DNA of 23,613 nt from positions 1-23,613 of the forward strand of contig DATJHO010000040.1 of assembly GCA_035493835.1 (NCBI GenBank), given 5' to 3'. Below are positions 1-6,483 of the stretch, in pieces (the first letter of the stretch is position 1; every line of letters starts with the position of its first letter). The notes under the pieces were generated by a model. It was not told where the DNA came from. It ran no database searches and saw nothing but the letters and a program-made list of their open reading frames with translations. The stretch is from DASZTU01 sp035493835 (lineage in GTDB: Bacteria > Pseudomonadota > Alphaproteobacteria > Rhizobiales > Devosiaceae). The position numbers and the translations under genes were made by a program.

Positions 1-143
1 ACGTAGGCGCCGGAGAGCCAGCGGTTGAGGTCGATATCGGCGCAGCGGGCCGAACAGAAGGGGAAAAAGGCCTGGGCTGAAGGCTTGCGACAGATCGGAC
101 ACGGCCGCGTCGGTTTCAGCTGGATGACATTATCAGCGGGCAT
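1..143 (-). CDS. yacG: YacG-type zinc protein (DNA gyrase inhibitor), 3' end cut off by window edge
   Basis: Only the first 47 codons are inside the window; the gene continues beyond position 1. The N-terminal part contains a four-cysteine zinc site: CPIC at residues 15-18 and CSARC at residues 30-34, with a proline- and phenylalanine-rich link between them, followed by a DLNRWL segment. This is the YacG pattern. YacG family proteins are about 60-70 residues long, bind one zinc ion and, in E. coli, bind GyrB and inhibit DNA gyrase. The ATG at 143 is 5 bases after the stop of maf, so the two genes are very probably co-transcribed, as in other Hyphomicrobiales. The missing C-terminus cannot be judged. 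Function is by family; nothing here tests gyrase inhibition. Confidence 0.85.
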   Translation of the reverse strand, partial: MPADNVIQLKPTRPCPICRKPSAQAFFPFCSARCADIDLNRWLSGAY

Positions 144-148
144 TGGCG

Positions 149-787
149 CTAAACGACAGTCAGCGTCGATTGGTTCAGCCAGTTGAAATGTACTGGGTAC
201 CCCTCGCCCGCGAGAAGATCGACCGTTTCGTGCAGCGGCAGGCCGACGACGGCGGAATAGGAGCCGGTCAGCCGCACGACGAAGGAGCCGGCAATCCCCT
301 GGATGGCATAGCCGCCGGCCTTGCCGCGCCATTCGGTGCTGGCGAGGTACGCCTCCATCTCGCGCGCCGAAAGGCGCTTGAAGCGCAGGCGCGTTTCGAC
401 CAGGCGCCGCCGCGCCTGCCCCTTGGGGGTCAGCAGGCAGATGCCGGTATAGACCCGATGATTGCGACCCGAGAGCAGCCGCAAGCAGTGGCTCGCCTCC
501 TCCATGGTCTCGGCCTTGGGGAGGATTCGGCGGCCAACGGCAACGACGGTGTCGGCCGCGAGAATCAGCGCATTGGCGGCAAGGCCCGATTGCAGCGCCT
601 TTTCCCTCGCGGCCTCAGCCTTGAGATCGGCGAGCCGAACGGCCAGCTTGCGGGGGAGTTCGCCCTTTTCGGGCGTCTCGTCGACATGGGCCGGCATGAG
701 GTGTTCGGGATCGATGCCGATCTGGTTCAGCAGCGCCAGCCGGCGAGGCGAGGCGGAAGCCAGGATCAGGTCCGGACGGCTGGCCAT
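149..787 (-). CDS. maf: Maf family nucleoside triphosphate pyrophosphatase
   Basis: This 212-residue protein has the usual length and all Maf landmarks: SASPRR near residue 11, an ADTVV segment in the middle, KAGGYAIQG in the second half and GLPL near the C-terminus. Maf proteins hydrolyse non-canonical or specific nucleoside triphosphates to the monophosphate and pyrophosphate. The KAGGYAIQG form points to the YhdE-like subgroup (dTTP/UTP, and modified pyrimidines) rather than the YceF-like m7GTP subgroup, but I assign this by motif only. The ATG at 787 is preceded by a GGAG about 9 bases upstream. It follows infA by 85 bases and leads directly into yacG, so it probably belongs to an infA-maf-yacG transcript. 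Confidence 0.93.
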   Translation of the reverse strand: MASRPDLILASASPRRLALLNQIGIDPEHLMPAHVDETPEKGELPRKLAVRLADLKAEAAREKALQSGLAANALILAADTVVAVGRRILPKAETMEEASHCLRLLSGRNHRVYTGICLLTPKGQARRRLVETRLRFKRLSAREMEAYLASTEWRGKAGGYAIQGIAGSFVVRLTGSYSAVVGLPLHETVDLLAGEGYPVHFNWLNQSTLTVV

Positions 788-872
788 GGGGAAAGCTCCA
801 GGAATTCCTAGTGGTCGCGCAACCGAGCCGCGGAATCGGGCTCACTTGTGCTGATCGCGCCGCCAAAAGGCC

Positions 873-1091
873 TCACTTGAAGCGGTAGGTGATGCGGCCC
901 TTGGTGAGATCGTAGGGCGTCATCTCGCACAGCACTTTGTCACCGGCGAGCACGCGGATGCGGTTCTTGCGCATGCGGCCGGCCGTATGCGCGATGATTT
1001 CGTGCTCATTCTCAAGTTTCACCCGGAACGTCGCATTGGGCAGCAACTCCAATACCACGCCCGGAAATTCGAGCACTTCTTCCTTTGCCAT
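873..1091 (-). CDS. infA: Translation initiation factor IF-1
   Basis: The 72-residue product is a near-textbook IF-1: it opens MAKEEVLEFPGVV, has the AHTAGRMRKNRIRVLAGDKV core of the S1/OB fold and ends RITYRFK. IF-1 binds the A site of the 30S ribosomal subunit during initiation and supports IF-2 and IF-3 action. The length is exactly that of the family. An AGGAG sequence sits about 6 bases before the ATG. A 91-base gap separates it from the upstream UPF0262-phosphatase gene, long enough for its own promoter, although I could not pick a convincing -35/-10 pair there. Confidence 0.97.
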   Translation of the reverse strand: MAKEEVLEFPGVVLELLPNATFRVKLENEHEIIAHTAGRMRKNRIRVLAGDKVLCEMTPYDLTKGRITYRFK

Positions 1092-1182
1092 TCTGTCTCC
1101 TGAATACCCAAGCGCGCGGTGAGGCGATTTCGAACGCCTGAACCGCCGCCGTGGGTTGAAAGTTGGCGCAAGCTATATGAAG

Positions 1183-2142
1183 TCAGTCGCTTTGTGAACC
1201 ACCTGCGACCAAGGGTTCGAGCCGCTCACGCACTCGGCTCTGCAACGTGTCGCGGAGCGTCCGATAGGCGCTCAGCACCGCCTCGCGATTGCCCTCGATC
1301 GTGGTGGGGTCGATCACCGACCAGTGCTCCATCGCGCCGATCTCGAAGCCCCGGCGCTTAACCGCCTCGGCGGCATCGGACGAAAGAGTAACCACCAGGT
1401 CAAATCGGTTGGCCACCAGTTCATCGAGGATATGGGGAGTATGGACCGACATGTCCACGCCAACCTCCTCCATCACCTCGTGGACGAACGCGTCGGCCTT
1501 GCCGGATTGCACGCCGGCCGAGCGCGCAATCAGCCGGCCGGGAAAAACTTTTCGGGCGAGCGCGGCGGCGATCGGAGAACGCACCGAGTTCATCGAGCAA
1601 ACGAACAGCACCGTCGGAAGATCGCTCTCGCGCTCGTCGATCCGGGCGGCATAAGGCTGCACCGCGCAGACCAGCGTGAACAGCCGACGCGCCGTGTTGA
1701 GGTCCATCTCGAGTTTGCCGTGAAGGCGCGTGCGCAACAGCTCGGCCGCCTCGTTGTGGATGGCGCGGCGCGCCATGTCGACGGTTTCGATCTGGAAGGT
1801 CGAGGCGCTCTTGATCGCCTCGTAATAGCTGTCGCGAATTCGAAAATAGTCGCGGATCAGCCGCCGGAACGGGGTCAGCGACAGGTAGTGCGCGGCGATC
1901 GGCTCAAAGGTTTCCGGATTGCGCACATCGAGGACGATGTAATTGCCGATGATGGAGGCATGGAGGGCATAGGGGCCGGTCGAATTCACCCGGGCGGGGG
2001 CGAACTTGTTGTCCTGGACGAGGTCGTAGATGGCGACCCGCCACTCATGCACCTCGTCGGGATCGATAGAGGTAATGGTATTGGGATCGAGCGTGACGGT
2101 GACGATGCGGTCCGTATCGGCAAAGACGCGCGGACTGAGCAC
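1183..2142 (-). CDS. Fusion protein: UPF0262 domain followed by low-molecular-weight phosphotyrosine phosphatase domain
   Basis: One continuous 319-codon frame carries two proteins that I know as separate neighbouring genes in related bacteria. Residues 1 to about 165 match the UPF0262 family (function unknown). After a charged linker (about 166-175), residues about 177-310 form a low-molecular-weight protein tyrosine phosphatase/arsenate reductase fold. It has the P-loop C182-SMNSV-R188-S189 and the general-acid D278-P279, both needed for catalysis, so the phosphatase should be active. The start is a GTG 5 bases after the hisD stop, without an obvious Shine-Dalgarno site, which suggests translational coupling to hisD. 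The substrate is unknown; arsenate reduction is an alternative but seems less likely in this housekeeping context. Confidence 0.88.
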   Translation of the reverse strand: MLSPRVFADTDRIVTVTLDPNTITSIDPDEVHEWRVAIYDLVQDNKFAPARVNSTGPYALHASIIGNYIVLDVRNPETFEPIAAHYLSLTPFRRLIRDYFRIRDSYYEAIKSASTFQIETVDMARRAIHNEAAELLRTRLHGKLEMDLNTARRLFTLVCAVQPYAARIDERESDLPTVLFVCSMNSVRSPIAAALARKVFPGRLIARSAGVQSGKADAFVHEVMEEVGVDMSVHTPHILDELVANRFDLVVTLSSDAAEAVKRRGFEIGAMEHWSVIDPTTIEGNREAVLSAYRTLRDTLQSRVRERLEPLVAGGSQSD

Positions 2143-2147
2143 TGAGG

Positions 2148-3440
2148 TTACCGGTTGAGCCGGATGGCGACGGAGCGGCCATGGGCATCGAGCCCTTCGG
2201 TGGCCGCCAGCGTGATTGCCGGTTCGGCAAGGGCCGCGAGCGAGCCGGGATCGCAGCCGAGGACCGAGGTCCGCTTCATGAAATCGAGCACGCCAAGGCC
2301 GGAAGCAAAGCGCGCCGAGCGCGCCGTGGGCAGCACGTGGTTGGAGCCGCCGACATAATCGCCAATCGCCTCTGGCGTATGATGGCCCAGGAAAATCGCC
2401 CCGGCGTTGCGGATCTTCGGCAGCAATGCCTGAGGGCTGTCCAGCGCCAGTTCTACGTGTTCTGAAGCGATGCGATTGGCAAGCACCACCGCCTCATCGA
2501 GGTTTTGTACCGTGATGACGGCGCCGAACTCCTGCCACCCCTCGCGGGTGATCTCCGCCCGGGGCAGCAGGGCGACCTGGCGGATGACTTCCTGCTCCAC
2601 CGCATCGGCGAGCCCGTGATCGGTAGTGACCAGAATGCCCTGCGCGCCACCGCCATGCTCGGTCTGGGCGAGAAGGTCGGCCGCAACCCAGGCCGGATTG
2701 GCAGATGAATCGGCGATCACCAAGACCTCAGAGGGCCCGGCGATCATGTCGATACCGACGGTGCCGAAAACCTGCCGCTTGGCCGCCGCCACATAGGCAT
2801 TGCCCGGGCCCATGATCTTGGCCACGGCCGGAATGCTTTTCGTGCCATAAGCCAATGCGCCGACGGCCTGCGCGCCGCCGATCCGGTAGATTTCGGTGAC
2901 CCCGGCAATTTTGGCCGCCGCCAGCACGGCATTGTTAACCTCCCCGCGCGGCGTCGGCACCACCATGGCGATCCGCTCGACACCGGCTACCTTGGCCGGC
3001 ACTGCATTCATCAGCACCGAGGAGGGATAGGACGCGGTGCCACCCGGCACATAGATGCCGACCGCTTCGATCGCGGTCCAGATCGTCCCGAGGGTGACGC
3101 CGAGGGCATCCTGATAGATGTGGTCGGCCGGCTTCTGCTTTTCATGATGCGCCTTGATTCGGGCGTGGGCCGTTTCGAGCGCGGCGCGCACCTCCTGGGA
3201 GGTCGCAGCGGCGGCGCGATCGATCTCCGCCTCGGAGAATCGCAATCTTTCGGGGGTTAGCTGTAGATGATCGAACCGCGCCGTGTAGTCGATCACGGCC
3301 TCGTCGCCACGGGCACGCACGTTTTCGAGGATAGCGGCAACCGTGGCGCCAACCTCTTCGGAGGCCTCGCGCTTCGAACCGAGCAAGGTTTCGAATGCGC
3401 GGTCGAATTCAGGCTGTCGCGTGTCGAGGCGGACGGACAT
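2148..3440 (-). CDS. hisD: Histidinol dehydrogenase
   Basis: The 430-residue product has normal length and every hallmark of HisD. It carries the GPGNAYVAAAKR and GIDMIAGPSEV segments of the nucleotide-binding region, the LLAQTEHG segment that supplies zinc ligands, the catalytic SEHVEL Glu-His pair, and GSNHVLPT near the C-terminus. HisD is a zinc enzyme that oxidises L-histidinol to L-histidine through L-histidinal with two NAD+, the last step of histidine synthesis, in the cytoplasm. Its ATG overlaps the stop of the preceding DUF2948 gene as TGATG, so translation is likely coupled. It stands apart from the rest of the his genes, as is usual in this order. Confidence 0.97.
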   Translation of the reverse strand: MSVRLDTRQPEFDRAFETLLGSKREASEEVGATVAAILENVRARGDEAVIDYTARFDHLQLTPERLRFSEAEIDRAAAATSQEVRAALETAHARIKAHHEKQKPADHIYQDALGVTLGTIWTAIEAVGIYVPGGTASYPSSVLMNAVPAKVAGVERIAMVVPTPRGEVNNAVLAAAKIAGVTEIYRIGGAQAVGALAYGTKSIPAVAKIMGPGNAYVAAAKRQVFGTVGIDMIAGPSEVLVIADSSANPAWVAADLLAQTEHGGGAQGILVTTDHGLADAVEQEVIRQVALLPRAEITREGWQEFGAVITVQNLDEAVVLANRIASEHVELALDSPQALLPKIRNAGAIFLGHHTPEAIGDYVGGSNHVLPTARSARFASGLGVLDFMKRTSVLGCDPGSLAALAEPAITLAATEGLDAHGRSVAIRLNR

Positions 3441-3868
3441 CAGACGGAGTGCTCCGGTTTGGCTTTCGCAGCCCAGACGGCGCCGAGATCCTCAAGGCGC
3501 GCTTCGATGACTTCAATGCCGAGGCGAATGGTGCCGCCACCCGCGAAGCGAAGCTCGATGGTGCCGGCCGGCGCCTCAGTCGGCTCGAACTTGATGTCGA
3601 GCAGTTCAAGCACCCCCTCGGCGGCATTCATGTTGATGTGGGCATAGGCGACCTGCTCGACCCGGGCGAAGCTGAGGGCCGCGCGCCGGCGCTGCCCCGC
3701 GCTACGGCCACCTGCGACCTCCCAGGCGTACCGGTTCATCAGCGCCGCGAAGCGCTTGTCGCCGACGGCATAGCCGAGATCCGCCACCCGGATCACCGCA
3801 TCCTGGGTGACAGCCGAAATCACTTCGAGGTCTTCGCTATCGAGGGCGAGGAGCTTGAGTTCGGTCAT
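3440..3868 (-). CDS. DUF2948 family protein
   Basis: The product is a 142-residue cytoplasmic protein of the DUF2948 family, recognised from its opening (MTELKLLALDSEDL), the QDAVIRVADLGY segment and FAALMNRYAWE. The function is unknown. The frame is open further upstream, but I choose the ATG at 3868 because homologues begin at this point and a GGAAG lies just before it. The gene sits between murA and hisD, the order I know from many Hyphomicrobiales, and its TGA overlaps the hisD ATG by one base. That tight coupling to hisD is the only functional clue. There is no signal peptide, membrane segment or known catalytic motif. Confidence 0.85.
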   Translation of the reverse strand: MTELKLLALDSEDLEVISAVTQDAVIRVADLGYAVGDKRFAALMNRYAWEVAGGRSAGQRRRAALSFARVEQVAYAHINMNAAEGVLELLDIKFEPTEAPAGTIELRFAGGGTIRLGIEVIEARLEDLGAVWAAKAKPEHSV

Positions 3869-3939
3869 ATTGCTTCCGACGGTTGGGCTCTCGTGCCGGT
3901 CTACAAGCTTGGCCCATCTGGGGCAACGGATTTTGGCCA

Positions 3940-3958
3940 CGCTCCCTCCACGGGAGCG
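3940..3958 (-). terminator. Hairpin just downstream of murA (weak terminator or processing hairpin)
   Basis: A perfect 7-base-pair stem (CGCTCCC / GGGAGCG) with a 5-base loop lies 14 bases after the murA stop on the transcribed strand. No U-run follows, so it is not a textbook intrinsic terminator. It could attenuate read-through into DUF2948-hisD or stabilise the murA 3' end. Confidence 0.35.
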
Positions 3959-3971
3959 AAGCGGGCTGGTC

Positions 3972-5264
3972 TCAGCCGGCCAGCCGCTCGATCTCGGCGC
4001 CGCAGCGCGACAGCTTGTCCTCGAGCCGCTCGAAACCGCGATCGAGGTGGTAAATGCGGTTGACGATGGTCTCGCCGCGCGCCGCGAGCCCGGCGATCAC
4101 CAGCGACACCGAAGCGCGCAGATCAGTCGCCATCACCTGCGCCCCGGTCAGAACCGGCTTGCCGGTCACGGTGGCCACCTGGCCCTCGACCTTGATGTCG
4201 GCGCCAAAGCGGGCAAGCTCGGCCACGTGCATGTAGCGGTTCTCGAAAATGGTTTCCCTGATATGGGAAACGCCCGCGGACATTGTCATGAGCGCCATGA
4301 ACTGGGCCTGCAGATCCGTCGGGAAGCCCGGGAACGGATCGGTTTCGATATCCACCGGCTGGATGCCGTTGCCGTTTCGGCGCACCCGGATGCCATTGGC
4401 CTCCGTGGAAATATGGACACCCGAAGCCGCCAGCGTATCGAGCGCTGCCTGCAGGTGTTCGGCACGCCCGCCGCGCAGCAGCACGTCGCCGCCGGCCATC
4501 GCCGTGGCCATGGCATAGGTGCCGGTCTCGATTCGATCGGGCAGCACTTCGTGGGTCGTGCCATGCAGCGACGACACGCCCTCGATCACCAGCCGGGTGG
4601 TGCCGACGCCGGAAATTTTGGCGCCCATGGCGACGAGGCATTCGGCCACGTTCGTGACTTCGGGTTCCATCGCGGCGTTTTCGATAATGGTGGTGCCGCG
4701 GGCCAGCGTTGCCGCCATCATGATGGTGTGGGTCGCGCCCACCGACACCTTTGGCAGGATTACATGGCCGCCGACGAGGCCGCCCTTGGGCGCCCTGGCG
4801 ACAACGTAGCCTTCCTCGATCTCGATCTCGGCGCCGAGTTGCTTGAGACCGTAGAGGAAGAAATCGACGGGACGCGTGCCGATAGCGCAGCCGCCCGGCA
4901 GCGAAACGCGGGCATTGTGCTCGCGCGCCAGCAGCGGCCCGATGACCCAGAAGCTCGCCCGCATTTTCGAGACCAGCTCATAGGGCGCGGTTGTATCGAC
5001 GATATCCTGCGCGTGGAAAGTCATGCGCTGGCCCACGCCATCCCGGTCGCCCCGGCGGCGTCCATGCACGGCGATATCGACGCCATGATTCTCGAGGATG
5101 CGCTCGAGCTGCTTGACGTCGGCGAGGCGCGGCACATTTTCCAAGACCAGCGGATCATTGGTCAGGATCGAGGCTATCATCAGCGGCAAGGCCGCGTTCT
5201 TGGCGCCTGAGATCAGGATTTCGCCCTTTAGTTCATTGCCGCCGACCAGACGAATTCGATCCAT
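3972..5264 (-). CDS. murA: UDP-N-acetylglucosamine 1-carboxyvinyltransferase
   Basis: This is a 430-residue MurA. It contains GAKNAALP with Lys22 and Asn23, the catalytic loop PGGCAIGTRP with Cys126 (equivalent to Cys115 of E. coli, the fosfomycin target) and the usual repeated inside-out alpha/beta barrel signatures (PDRIETGT, DLRASVSLVIAGLAA). MurA transfers enolpyruvate from phosphoenolpyruvate to UDP-GlcNAc, the first committed step of peptidoglycan synthesis, in the cytoplasm. Cys126 is numbered about 11 residues higher than in E. coli because of an arginine- and glycine-rich insertion near residues 68-80. Having Cys rather than Asp predicts fosfomycin sensitivity at the target level. 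A GGGA precedes the ATG. Confidence 0.97.
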   Translation of the reverse strand: MDRIRLVGGNELKGEILISGAKNAALPLMIASILTNDPLVLENVPRLADVKQLERILENHGVDIAVHGRRRGDRDGVGQRMTFHAQDIVDTTAPYELVSKMRASFWVIGPLLAREHNARVSLPGGCAIGTRPVDFFLYGLKQLGAEIEIEEGYVVARAPKGGLVGGHVILPKVSVGATHTIMMAATLARGTTIIENAAMEPEVTNVAECLVAMGAKISGVGTTRLVIEGVSSLHGTTHEVLPDRIETGTYAMATAMAGGDVLLRGGRAEHLQAALDTLAASGVHISTEANGIRVRRNGNGIQPVDIETDPFPGFPTDLQAQFMALMTMSAGVSHIRETIFENRYMHVAELARFGADIKVEGQVATVTGKPVLTGAQVMATDLRASVSLVIAGLAARGETIVNRIYHLDRGFERLEDKLSRCGAEIERLAG

Positions 5265-5378
5265 GCTTAAATCCCGAAATGCCAGCTGATGCCGGGGCGC
5301 GTCGCGCCGAATGAAGATAGGAGGTATCTGAGTCTCGAACCGGCGTTCAAGGCGGGGGCAGATGCAAGGTCAGCCGCG

Positions 5379-5540
5379 TCATTGCTTGCCATCATCCTTT
5401 CGCGGCTGAGGCGGTTTTGCGGCAGATGAGGCCCCTTCAACGCCACGCACACCCACTGCCTCCTTGCGGCGCCGCAGGTTTTCCCGGAGCTTTACGGCCA
5501 ATCTGTGCTCCCGCGCCTTGGCTTCGTCGGATTTTGCCAT
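5379..5540 (-). CDS. Small basic hypothetical protein upstream of murA
   Basis: A 53-residue frame encodes a highly charged peptide: residues 1-27 (MAKSDEAKAREHRLAVKL and on) look like one basic amphipathic helix, followed by a glycine-, alanine- and proline-rich tail ending in KDDGKQ. Small basic proteins of this look often precede murA in Hyphomicrobiales, which is why I keep it. The frame is open further upstream to 5606, but the ATG at 5540 starts the helix cleanly. There is no strong Shine-Dalgarno sequence before it. It reads toward murA with a 114-base gap. Function unknown; an RNA- or ribosome-associated role would be guesswork. Confidence 0.55.
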   Translation of the reverse strand: MAKSDEAKAREHRLAVKLRENLRRRKEAVGVRGVEGASSAAKPPQPRKDDGKQ

Positions 5541-5764
5541 CGAGATATTAAGAGTTGGTTGGGTGTTGCAGCCCTGCCCCTCCCGGAACGGGGGAAGGCA
5601 ATGCATAACACTTCAGCGCCTTGAGTCCATCGACATCCGCCGTGAGAAAGGGCTCAGGCCAGCCGACTGGGCACGGGGCGCTTTTGGCCTTGCGTCGGCG
5701 AAGTCCCTATGGCAGTAAGCCGCCCGTCGCGACCGCAAGGTTGCGCCGCCGCCAGTTGGCATTT

Positions 5765-5839
5765 GCTGCCGTAGCTCAGTGGTAGAGCACCCCCTTGGTA
5801 AGGGGGAGGCCGACAGTTCAATCCTGTCCGGCAGCACCA
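5765..5839 (+). tRNA. tRNA-Thr (anticodon GGT)
   Basis: The 75-base sequence folds as a complete cloverleaf. The 7-bp acceptor stem is GCTGCCG/CGGCAGC, discriminator A with CCA encoded in the DNA (to 5839). The anticodon stem is CCCCC/GGGGG with loop TTGGTAA, anticodon GGT, reading threonine ACC/ACU codons. The T arm is GACAG-TTCAATC-CTGTC. The anticodon stem of five G-C pairs is unusually strong. It stands alone between two minus-strand gene groups. Confidence 0.96.
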
Positions 5840-5850
5840 GTCTAAATCCC

Positions 5851-5870
5851 AGCCAAACAAAGGCTTTCTT
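5851..5870 (+). terminator. Weak candidate terminator of the tRNA-Thr transcript
   Basis: A short AGCC / GGCT stem with an A-rich 7-base loop is followed by TTCTT, 11 bases after the tRNA CCA end. The 4-bp stem is short, so confidence is low. The rest of 5840-6039 shows no supported feature. Confidence 0.3.
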
Positions 5871-6039
5871 CCTCACGCCGCCGTTGTCGACCATAGCGAA
5901 GATGCGGTGGTCCGGCGGCGCTGCTGCTTCTGGCAGTCTGGTCGCTCTTGGTTCGCCCGCTACCCCAAGGCCACGCGCATGGTTTCGCTCGGCCCGATAG
6001 CCAGGCGGAGAACGCTAGCGATTGTTTCCCTTGCAAGGC

Positions 6040-6483
6040 CTAGGGCAACTTCACGACGGTGAACCAGAAATCATCAATCGCGTGCACCACCTGGAGAAAG
6101 GTGGTGAGATCGAGCGGCTTGGTGATGAAGCAGTTGGCGTAGAGTTCGTAGGCTTTCATGATGTCCGTCTCGGCCTCGGACGAGGTCATGATCACCACCG
6201 GAATAAGCCGCAACACCGGATCGGCCTTCATCTGCCGCAGCACCTCGCGCCCATCCATGCCGGGCAGGTTCAGGTCGAGAATAACGACGTCCGGCTTGCA
6301 GGCGTTCTTGTAGTCCCCGCGGCGGTGGAGGTAATCCAGCGCCTTCCGCCCATCCATGACGGCATTGAGCACATTGGCGACCTTGGCCTCCTTGAGCCCT
6401 TCCCGCGTGAGCCTGATGTCGGCGGGGTTGTCTTCGACCAATAGCACCTGGATCGGGCTGAAATTCCGTTCGGTCGACATCAT
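6040..6483 (-). CDS. Single-domain response regulator (Rcp1-like receiver)
   Basis: The 147-residue product is a stand-alone receiver (REC) domain with no output domain. It has the acidic pair in VLLVEDNPADIRL, the phosphoacceptor Asp in VILDLNLPGMDG, the switch Thr/Ser in IMTSS and the conserved Lys in FITKPLD. It resembles the Rcp1-type receivers that work with sensor kinases encoded next to them. Two ATG codons lie in tandem (6483 and 6480); the kinase stop TGA is embedded in them, so the two genes overlap and are translationally coupled. It most likely accepts phosphate from the kinase at 6480-8501 and passes the signal by protein contact or by serving as a phosphate sink. The downstream partner is unknown. 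Confidence 0.9.
   Translation of the reverse strand: MMSTERNFSPIQVLLVEDNPADIRLTREGLKEAKVANVLNAVMDGRKALDYLHRRGDYKNACKPDVVILDLNLPGMDGREVLRQMKADPVLRLIPVVIMTSSEAETDIMKAYELYANCFITKPLDLTTFLQVVHAIDDFWFTVVKLP

Noticed and set aside
1324..2145. 273-codon open frame on the plus strand
   Set aside because: It is antisense to the UPF0262-phosphatase fusion and shows no domain.
3807..5210. 467-codon open frame on the plus strand
   Set aside because: It is antisense to murA, His/Gly/Arg-rich without domains.
5613..5894. Minus-strand frame across the tRNA
   Set aside because: It reads antisense through tRNA-Thr, a common source of spurious proteins.
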